DNA of 64,000 nucleotides from Agrostemma githago (lineage: Eukaryota > Streptophyta > Magnoliopsida > Caryophyllales > Caryophyllaceae): positions 13,382,429 to 13,446,428 of the forward strand of contig OY288247.1 in the NCBI GenBank assembly GCA_958450325.1, read 5' to 3'. Positions 11,405-19,762 of the stretch are shown here, one piece after another (position 1 is the first letter of the stretch; each line of letters opens with the position of its first letter). The translations under genes and the position numbers were made by a program. The notes beneath the pieces were generated by a model, which saw nothing but the letters and a program-made list of their open reading frames with translations, was not told the DNA's origin and did no database searches.

Positions 11405-13213
11405 ACCTCCCATCCAACACTTTCAAGGACCGAAAAATATACAATTTACACACACGATTTTTTAGCAATAATTTTCTGTCATCCCGACACACATAATTCC
11501 TTAGCATCGAGAAACCGATAACACATCCAAAACCCGAAGGAAAACCGGCCCCAATACCCGAAACCTTCACCCGTCTAAACCATACCACCCTAACCCAACC
11601 AACGTTGCCTCGACGCTCCCGTGCCTAGCCACATTCCGACGAGCTCCGATCCGAGTCAAAAAAAGCATGTAGGTTGAGGGTGTAACCAAACCCGATTTCT
11701 TCCTTTCTCTCCTTCTCTCCTCTTCGTCCGTTTTGTTTTTTTACGGGTCAAGAGTCGATTTTTTTTATTTTCCTAATATCGTTATTAACGAAAAACTATT
11801 TTCATAACGAATATTCTTAAACATACGATATCGATTTTTCCATAATCGAATATCGTATCGAAAAGAATTATATTAAAACTTCGACGATACCAAAAATCGT
11901 TACATCGTTTTCATTTAAAATTCTTTTCTTTTACTTTTTGTTCAAAACAAACTATTTTACAAAACCTTTTCATTCATTCCGAATATTCGACATCGATTTC
12001 ATAATCGGATATCGGGTACGACGAGTATCGAAAACATGAATCGAGTACAAATTAATCCATAGCTTGTACGCGATTCATCAAAATAACAATTTTCGAACAA
12101 AAAAATAAAAACCGGACAGACCCGTACGCGAGTCGCGCCGCGCCCGAGCGACTCGCGCACGAGCCTGAAACCCGGACTGTTTTTTTAACTTTTTCGTTCG
12201 TTTTATTATTTATTCTTCGATCGATTTCTAAAATTTACATCTTTTCTAAAACTATTCCAAGTATTCGATATTGATTTCGTAGTCAACTATCGAATATAAA
12301 GAATATCGAAAATATTAAGTCGAGTACAAATCATGCAATATTCATACGCGATTTAATAATAATATCGAGTTTTCGAAAACCGGCCCCGAAACAGGCCACC
12401 ACGCGTCCCGCCGGCGTCCCGGGCGAGTCGCGCGGCCGGCTGTTATGCCGCGGCCTTTTCCGTCCTTTTTTTATTATTTTTCGAACATCGTTTTTTATAC
12501 AAAACCGCTTCTTTTCAACAATATTTTTCAGATTTCGATTAATATTTATTTTCTCGATTTCGCATATTATTTTTCGCTATATTATTTACAAATCGATACT
12601 AACTCTTTTGTTCATCTTTTGTAGCAAATTCATCCTTTTTATTTCATTTGTTTTATTATACTAAAACGAATCTCACATGTTAAATTCAACTTTGACGTTA
12701 ATCAATTTTCATGCATTAAATTGACTTAGCAACCCATTCAATTTTTCACATGCTTAGAAAACAATGTTTGCATAATCATTCATCGTATTACTAACGCGCG
12801 CATTAAAACGTCATTCGATATCCTAGTAGAGGCCGCTAATGTGCGGGCGGGGTTGGGTGTTCTTAGTGAACTTCCCAACACGTACCCTCACCCCTTACTC
12901 AGAACCGTGGTTTCCGGATGTCCGAAACCATTGGCAACGAGAGTCATTCAATATACGATTAACCGCTCCAGTCGGCATCTATATCGATATGCAAAAGGGA
13001 CGAGCCCAATAAACTCTGACATCGGAAATGGGCCGTATTTTGTACACGGCCCACTACGACATAGAGTGGGCTCGAACGGTTCCGAATAACCATAAAATTC
13101 GGTGGCGACTCCGACTTCGATTTAAATTTCCATTTGACCATCTCATGGAGATTCATTCGCCTCCCCAAAACCCGCGCGTGGCCGCGTCGGGGTGGACCTA
13201 TGTCATGTCCACA

Positions 13214-14326
13214 GAAGAGTAAGAATGTTAATAGGCGGCTCGTAAGACAAGACATACACATCAAATATCTCAGATTCACCCAAGGCTTATCATCGGGTAT
13301 AGATTGCATAAAAGAAGAGTTAGAACTCCTAAGACTACTCAAAGGATCAATCTTACCGATCTCCGTGAAAGAATTATCACAATCCTCCCCACTAATCATA
13401 AGCTCAAACTAAGGGTCAAGAGAAATATAATCAAGACAATCAATAGGTGGAAGTGGGTCGTCCTCAATATAAGGGAAAAACTCAAATGTCTCTAAAATTG
13501 GTGTTTCAAAGAAATCATTCTTGCTATCCCATGTAGCCACACCTCTTCCACTCAAGGAATCGTCAAAAAGTGTATTCTTCTTTTCCTTTTCATTTTTCCT
13601 CTCAAGCTTAAGATCCTCTCTTTTGTTCAATTCTGTCTCCAAAACCTCATAATTGACATCAAATGACACTCTCTCAAAATCACACAAATCAAAATCCTTA
13701 ATGTTATCCTCAATTAAAAGAGCATCATTCAGAGGATCCAAACACATGTTTTCCTCAAAAAACACACATTCTAGCTCACAGTCATTCATGGCGGTTTGGT
13801 GATCTTGAATAGATTGAACATTATACCCATCATCATCATCATCAATTATGTTCACAAGAGATGGAGATAGAACACTTACCTGGAGGTTCTTCATTACTTC
13901 CATAGGCGTACCCGATTGACTTTGTTGCTCTTGGCTTGCTAATTGGGCAATTTGATTGTCCAAGATTTCATAATGATCTAGCAATTGGCCAATTTGAGTA
14001 TCTTGCTTTTGTCGAGCTTGCACGAATTGCGGAACCAAAGCATCGATTTCTGCCTTGTCATTTTTCCGCCTCAACTCTAATTCAGCACTATTACGGGCTA
14101 AATATTTAAGGATTTCCAATCGTTCCTCGTAAGAGATATGATTAAACATCCCTCCGCAATTTTCCTCAATTCTAGCCCGTGACTCATCATCAACACCATT
14201 ATATATCATATGACACATATCCCGTATATCAACATTAAAGCCATTTTGAATAATGAAAGACTCAAGTCTATCCCAATAATTATGTAGTGACTCATGTTTG
14301 AATTGTGAGAAGTAAAAATTGGTCAT
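13214..14326 (-). pseudogene. N-terminally shortened Gag of element F
   Basis: From ATG at 14326 the frame runs 305 codons to a TAG at 13411-13409, then stays open in the same frame to the A1 insertion. Residues 5-85 (FSQFKHESLHNYWDRLESF...) match the middle to C-terminal part of Athila Gag, as seen in element E (DDNESLNDYWDRFNRLCNS). The N-terminal half of Gag is missing. It is followed by a Gln-rich, coiled-coil-like stretch and an acidic region (IIDDDDDGY). The ATG is only about 100 bp from the primer site, so the truncation looks built into the family. No protease or polymerase is visible before the break. Confidence 0.6.
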
Positions 14327-14429
14327 AATGGTGAATGATAAAAAAAATTATATACAAAATAAAAAAAATATATACAAAAAATAACCTAGAACCTAAAAAA
14401 AGATCGATAAACAACTAAATAACACAGTC

Positions 14430-14447
14430 TCCCCGGCAACGGCGCCA
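14430..14447 (-). other. Primer binding site of F
   Basis: On the minus strand this reads TGGCGCCGTTGCCGGGGA, the usual Athila-type primer site (tRNA-Asp is the reported primer, from memory), a few bases from the LTR end at 14453. Confidence 0.85.
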
Positions 14448-14452
14448 AAATT

Positions 14453-15963
14453 TGACAGGGGTTAGTCATATCCCTAATCAAAGATACCCTAAGGACACCA
14501 ACTAATGTAGATAGTGAAGTCAGGGGTCGAACCACAAGGAGACGTGATTTAGTTATCTATTTCTAAGAATTAGACTCTAGGTTATGGGTCACAATTGGGT
14601 TGGTTTTGGTAGGCTAATAACTAGATAAGACGGAATAACAATAAAGAGAAAGTCTAGGGTCTCAGGTTCACAACGAATATTACTCGGGTCAGGGAGTCAA
14701 ACTAACAGGTCAATAATCGAACTACCTAAGGTGCAGGTCCGGTCGGTACACTACAACCTTTAGATCTAAACTTAACCTGCGGTCACTAGCATTAAGTCAG
14801 TCTACCCAAATTATCGTGGCCTAATTAGTTCTTAACCCGGTCGGCGAAAAGCCATAATTTGCTATGCTAATCAATTGAATTATGCATCAGACAATCAATC
14901 AGATTTAAGACGATAAACAAGCGATAGTTCATACGATTAGAAACAGATCAATTGACTATAACCCTAATAATACGCATCGATCTCTTTAAACCCTAGATAA
15001 AATCTAGCTACGCGTATTAATTATAATCGGACTAAAAAAAGACGAATTGCAATTAAAAATGACGAAAACGATACGAATTAATCTACGGAAGCAATAATAA
15101 ATCTACACTATAAAACAATACGAAGAATAAATTAAGACGGAAATTAAAGTAGAAACTGAAATTGAAATTAAAATTAAAAGTATCTATACCAAATAATTCA
15201 AGATCTGAAAAGGGAAGGACGGAGTTCAATGTATCTCGCAAGGCAAACTAGACTAAGAAAACTAAAATAATGAAAAGTGTGCAGAAGAAGGTAAGAGAAA
15301 AGATAAAGATGTCTCAAACAAGAGTCAGACAACTGATATATAAAGAGTATCAGTTGGACTCAAAAGCAGGCCCAAAACTCTAAGTCGAAATAAGAATGAC
15401 GCGCGGCCCAAACTGGATGCACTCGATCGAGGCAGAGAGCTTCACGGAGTGGCACTCGATCGAGTGCAGTAGGACACTCGATCGAGTAGTGCTGTAGGTC
15501 ACAACATCGCACACTCGACTTCAAACGACTGCCATTTCCTCGTTACTTGTTCAAATCGGAAGTGCAACGTACCTTTGGAAAGCTAAGAGAAACTGCTTTC
15601 CAACGCCACTGGAATAATCCAGATTGAAGTTGTAGAATGAAAGTTATGGACGTTTGAAGTTGACCCTTGTGTAGGCGATCATTATCTCATCTCGTTTTGT
15701 GTCTTTTCCTTCTTTTGTCTTTGTTTCTTCGTGTATTCCGCATCTTCTTCCTTTGTTTCCGTGCTTAGATGCGAATTCTTCAATTATCGATTCCGCAATG
15801 CTCTGATTAGCTCCAAATGCATCCAAATCTACAAAATACACATAAATACGGAAGTATCGACATTCAAAGTATATATTGCAACATTATTAACGAGTTAAGC
15901 ACAAAACCCGAGATAAAACTAATAATTAGGGGATGAAAATATGTATATAAATAACACTCATCA
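14453..15963 (-). repeat. 5' LTR of F (1511 bp)
   Basis: In the sense direction it runs TGATGAGTGTTATTTATATA ... CCCCTGTCA. The right flank is intron sequence of B. Three copies of the palindrome CACTCGATCGAG(TG) lie at 15419-15432, 15452-15467 and 15475-15488, in the likely U3. The other LTR is outside the window. Confidence 0.8.
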
Positions 15964-16112
15964 GCACTCGACCGAGTGCCCTCATAAAAAGCCCCCTGTT
16001 CGTTTCCAGAGGTACCACTCGATCGAGTGACCCCTAAGCACTCGGTCGAGTGCCCTTTGGCCGACGCCTGTTTCGTCCTGGGAACTCATATTTTCGCTTC
16101 CTTTTTTTCCAG
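15964..16112 (+). other. Intron of B antisense gene, with three CACTCG palindromes
   Basis: This segment ends CTTTTTTTCCAG directly before exon 2, at the same place as the A1 and A2 introns, but its sequence is unrelated to theirs. It contains GCACTCGACCGAGTGC (15964-15979), CCACTCGATCGAGTG (16015-16029) and GCACTCGGTCGAGTGC (16038-16053). The 5' part of the intron is cut off by F. Confidence 0.55.
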
Positions 16113-17033
16113 ATTTGGCTATTTGAGAGGTTCTCAGTGATAGATCCTCCACTTCGCGAGCAACTATCGTCATAATCAGGTGATGACAAGAAGGCGGGCT
16201 ATAGACTTTTCTCGCCAGATTACTCAGAAGTATTGGGATGAGGTGTTGTCTTTTCACAACGGTCCGTTGATTCGATGGGTAGTGCTGTGGTGGCCCATCT
16301 ATGTTTGGACAGGCTTGGACCCGAGGGACAAGGCCCGCTATCAGGTAATCTTGTCTTTCAGGCAAACAGTTCATCTCTACCCGGATCGCATACTAAGGCA
16401 GTATGGTTGGACCCAAAGAATCCCAGAAGTTGAAGCAGTTGTGAGTGAATCTACCTAACTGACGGATGTAATGTGCGACACTTGGATGCAAAGATGGTAT
16501 ACCCGGCATACTTGGCCCATCCCCAAATCTCTTAATTCAATCTGGGTTTCAGATTCTTATGTGAAGTGGACCAAAGCTAATTCCGCAAAGGCTTGAGCTG
16601 CTTTGAAGGTTGATGAGGCTTTTGACCTGCTGCGAAGGGAACAAGTCAAAGATAACAGGGGCTTTTTGATGAGGGCGACACTCCGGCTACCCTAGTCCGT
16701 CTTATTTCAGGTCAAAAGAAGAAGACTATGACTCAAGGCGAATGGTCTAGTGCTAGAGGTACACGGGGGAAGGTGAGCCCCCAGACTTACTTGGAAAGGA
16801 GACTTGGCCCAAGACTGGCCGTGCAGGACCGACTTGGCCCACGAGACAGACTACCCGAGCACATACGGGCTAGACTTGGACCGATGACAATGGCTGAAGA
16901 CCCGTTGTCGAAGAAACGGGTTCGAGCTAAGGAGGTTCCCCTTGTGATTCGGGAACGCTCGCTCCCGCCCCGGCGAGATCGAGCTCCACGCGACCCAAAG
17001 GATAGGGGAAAGGGCAAAATGCACGAACACTAG
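16113..17033 (+). pseudogene. Exon 2 of the antisense gene of B, decayed
   Basis: It is homologous throughout to the open exon 2 of A2 (34541-35440). It starts as IWLFERF, keeps TQKYWDEVLSFHNGPLIRW and WWPIYVWTGLD, and ends with the basic tail containing LGPR repeats, SKKRVRAKE and DRGKGKM. It is broken by a TAA near 16456, a TGA near 16595 and small indels. Exon 1 is outside the window, beyond F and A1. Confidence 0.75.
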
Positions 17034-17374
17034 CCTCCTTAGTTTTATTATTTAAATATTACTACTATTTTTTTTTTGTGTGGTGTAATTTTGGATTTCC
17101 CGAGCCTATCGGGTTTTTAGTAAAAGACATATTAGTGAATACCGTTCTTGTCTTTTCGTTCATTGCAGTGGTTGTACCCTTTTGAGGGGTTGCCTACGTA
17201 TCCACAATTAGCGGAATCAAACCAAACGTAGTTCAGGCATGAGTTTTTTTTTGCAATTTTTTCGAAATACACCAAGACTATTAGTTCAAGATGTGCGACA
17301 GTAGGATGAATAATCCCAGCTCATTGACTTGTCTATAATTTTTGAAAAATTATAAAAAGACAAATTTTTATAAA
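17034..17374. other. B spacer downstream of antisense gene
   Basis: It is homologous to the A1 and A2 spacers at 7911-8275 and 35441-35797. It is interrupted at 17374 by the CACTA insertion and resumes at 19733. No gene is present. Confidence 0.65.
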
Positions 17375-17720
17375 CACTACAACAAATTGACACTTGCGCC
17401 ACGAATTATGCCACGGGAATATGTTATTTGTGGCTAAATTTTACCTAGCCACGGGAAAAATTTGATTCACTACCTGGTAAAAAAATTATGCCACGGGAAA
17501 ATTTTTCCCGTGGCAAAAGTTCACTTGCGCCACGAATTTTATTAAAGTCGTGGCCAATAATCACTCTTGCCACGAAAGATGCCACACTCGTGGCAAAAAT
17601 ATATTTAGCCACGAATTTGTTCAGTGGCAAATATTATTTAGCCACGATATAATTAACTTCCGTGGCGAAATTTTTTTTTAGCCACAGATTTAATAAATAC
17701 ATGTGGCTAATGGTTGTCCA
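17375..17720. repeat. Left subterminal repeats of the CACTA element
   Basis: At least ten copies of a GCCACG(A/G)(A/G) word in both orientations, spaced about 20-40 bp apart, lie here. In En/Spm such subterminal motifs are bound by TNPA. The sequence differs from the TGGCGTCC repeats of the right-hand CACTA element, so a different transposase family should act on this copy. Confidence 0.8.
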
Positions 17721-18025
17721 AACTTTAATCAAATTACTTTCAAGTTAAGCTGAGTGTCAAATATTGATCTTAAAAAATTCATTAAAAATTCAAAGTTAAA
17801 GATAATATGAAAAAAAAATTATTAAATTTGAAAATGATTTATTAATAAAAAAAAATTGGTATTATTTTATTTATTTTTAAGAAAAAAAATTATTTTTTTG
17901 TAAAATTAAATACAAGAAAACTTTGGTTGTCTAATTTGTTGATTTTTTACTAATCATCATTTTTGAAGTAATTGATTTCTCTTAATTTGACAATATGTTT
18001 TATTAAAATTCTATAATCTTAAGTA

Positions 18026-18277
18026 CTCCCTCCTAGTTCTTTTGATCTTCCCTCTTTTTATGGCACAAAAATTAAGAAGGGAATAAAGAATTGATTAAAG
18101 TAAGAAAATGTGGGGTATAAAGTAGAAATATGGTGGGTTTTGTGAGTAAAGGAAAGAATAAAGAAATGAAGGAAGAATAAAGAAATGATTAAAGTACAAC
18201 CCAAAAATAGAAAGAGGGAAGATTGTTGAACTAGTGCCAAAAAAGAAAGATGGAAGATAAAAAAAAGTAGGAGGAAG
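18026..18277. mobile_element. Stowaway-like MITE, 252 bp
   Basis: It begins CTCCCTCCTAGTTCTTTTGA and ends in the inverted ...AAGTAGGAGGAAG, flanked by TA on both sides (18024-18025 and 18278-18279). The CTCCCTCC terminus and TA duplication are those of Stowaway (Tc1/mariner) MITEs. It sits inside the CACTA element. A short open frame on the minus strand is not a gene. Confidence 0.8.
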
Positions 18278-18279
18278 TA

Positions 18280-19302
18280 TGACTTTTGAAAGATAACTAA
18301 CGTTTACATAGTATAATATATGCTAGCTAAAATGCGGCGTACATAGCATATCAAGTAAAATAAGTATGTGATTGATCATCCATCATTGAGACGTCTAATA
18401 TTATTTAAGACTCTTTCATTTCTACCGCTTAATTAATTAATTTTTTCACATGTAATACACTTTTTTTTAATTAAAGACAAAAAAACTTAAAAAGAAAGTG
18501 ACTGAGCATGTTTTTTTTCCAAATTATTGATTTTCTTTCAATATTTTCAGTGTGAAAAAAACCGCTTTATTAAACTCGTATTTAAGAATTCTAATCGGTC
18601 TATATTCTTTATGGAATTAACTTTGACTGCGAAAACAATAATTATTTTTGTAAATTAATTGTCTTTCAAGTTGTTTGGTTTGGAAGAAAGATTAATGTAT
18701 TAGAAAGTTGTGCCTAAGTTCAATAACCAGTCAAAATAAATTTTCAAAAAAAGAGAGGTATAAGTTAGAAAATAAAATAATTAACAAATACAAGTAAGAA
18801 AATCTAATAATTAAGGACTAATAGTGAGAAAATCCAAAATTAATTTATCGTCAACAGTTTAATTCAATAACTGTTCTGTAATATTATTTGGAAGATATTT
18901 TTAAAAACACGAATTTAAAATAAAATTTACTTAATAAAAAATAAAATTCGGGTAAAACTTGAAGTTGGCAAGAGGGAACTCAATGAGGATAAAAAAACTG
19001 ATGAAATAAAATAACGACCGATAACGAAAAGAAAAAACATATCGAAACAACTAGCAATAAAAGAACGTGAAAAATAGAAACTAAAATAAAAATATCGATA
19101 AATTAATGAAATCATGAGTCCGAAAATCAACTTCGAAACTCTTTTTTTTTCCGGAATAATAATTTTTTAATCATAATATGTAAATCATTGAAGAAAAAAA
19201 ATAATTACTCAAAAGTAAATGTAATTTGTGAAAAAAGCGTCACTTTAAAAGAATTCAAACCAATGATTATGTCAATAAAGTTCAATTTCATTTCTGGTAG
19301 CA
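18280..19302. other. AT-rich core of the non-autonomous CACTA element
   Basis: About 1 kb of very AT-rich sequence without a coding frame longer than about 70 codons. Apart from homopolymer runs I see no recognisable feature. Confidence 0.5.
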
Positions 19303-19360
19303 GGGCATAAGAACTCCACAGTTAAGCGTGGATGGGTGACCTCCTGGGAAGCATCTTCGA
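19303..19360 (+). pseudogene. 5S rRNA-derived fragment with internal deletion
   Basis: AGAACTCCACAGTTAAGCGT followed directly by GATGGGTGACCTCCTGGGAA matches plant 5S rRNA (positions about 45-110), with about 20 bases between them missing. The deletion removes part of the internal promoter between the A box and the intermediate element, while the C-box sequence is kept. It lies within the CACTA element, about 120-180 bp inside the right subterminal repeats. Confidence 0.8.
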
Positions 19361-19479
19361 TGCGTATGGTTAAATTAAATAATATTGGAATGACTAGCTA
19401 GTATCTATTTCAGATGTGACTACTATAGGGGTAGAGAATTTTTACGGTTATTAATTAATTTAATTTATTATATATTTTG

Positions 19480-19732
19480 TCACCGGAATAAATGTTTCGC
19501 CACAAACGTAATTAGCCACGAGATAATTCGTGGCAAAAAAGTAATTCTAGCCACGGGAGACTCCGTGGCAATAAAATCAATACTTGCCACGCTTTTTTTT
19601 TCTTGTGGTCATTTGTTTGCCACGGCCACTTGCGCCACGGATGGTCTTTTCGTGGCAAAGTACTTTAGCCACGAAAATTTAGCACTTTTGCCACGAATTC
19701 AGTCGTGGCCCAAGTGCTCATTTGTAGTAGTG
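19480..19732. repeat. Right subterminal repeats of the CACTA element
   Basis: About nine copies of GCCACG words in both orientations, ending in the terminal inverted repeat. They mirror the left subterminal block. Confidence 0.8.
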
Positions 19733-19762
19733 AAACTTTTGCAAATGACATTGAGATAAGGT

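Larger units (their letters stand above)
1..13213 (+). mobile_element. Tat-lineage Ty3/gypsy LTR retrotransposon A1 (5' end outside window)
   Basis: This is a forward-strand LTR retrotransposon. Positions 1-484 repeat at 12730-13213, so the window opens inside its 5' LTR and about 2.08 kb of that LTR lies upstream. The order is 5' LTR, primer binding site, about 1.1-kb leader, one gag-pol frame, an antisense gene, purine tract and 3' LTR. LTR termini are TG...CA. The polyprotein carries a second RNase H domain after the usual one, a hallmark of the Tat clade (Ogre/Retand relatives). It sits inside the gag of element F. The left flank is outside the window, so the target duplication (candidate GAAGA at 13214) cannot be checked. 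Confidence 0.93.
10654..13213 (+). repeat. 3' LTR of A1 (2560 bp)
   Basis: It starts TGTAGACACCCACATTTTGA and ends CATGTCCACA. It is homologous to both A2 LTRs. A TATA box at 11394 marks the U3/R region, and two tandem copies of a ~160-bp unit lie just upstream of it. From about 11750 to 12700 it is AT-rich with many CGAT/ATCG words and two GC-rich blocks (about 12120-12170 and 12380-12460). No convincing gene is present inside. Confidence 0.93.
13214..15963 (-). mobile_element. Athila-like non-autonomous retrotransposon F (partial)
   Basis: This is the 5' part of a reverse-strand element: LTR (15963-14453), primer binding site and a Gag-like frame that runs into the A1 insertion at 13213. 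The rest lies beyond A1, left of the window. The primer site is the Athila type. F itself is inserted in the antisense-gene intron of Tat element B. Confidence 0.8.
17375..19732. mobile_element. Non-autonomous CACTA (En/Spm) transposon, 2358 bp
   Basis: It starts CACTACAACAAATTGACACT and ends with the inverted CACTACTACAAATGAGCACT. It is flanked by AAA on both sides (17372-17374 and 19733-19735), the 3-bp duplication expected of CACTA elements. The A2 sequence shows the empty site. Both ends are packed with GCCACGAA/TTCGTGGC repeats. No transposase frame exists. The AT-rich centre holds a Stowaway MITE and a 5S rRNA-like scrap. Confidence 0.92.

Noticed and set aside
12959..13399. 146-codon frame on the minus strand across the F/A1 junction
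   Set aside because: Chimera of F Gag continuation and A1 LTR sequence, made by insertion.
15419..16053. Repeated CACTCGATCGAGTG motifs considered as a CRISPR-like array
   Set aside because: Irregular spacing, no uniform spacers, eukaryotic transposon context.
19303..19360. Functional 5S rRNA gene
   Set aside because: Only about half of the gene is present, with an internal deletion in the promoter region.
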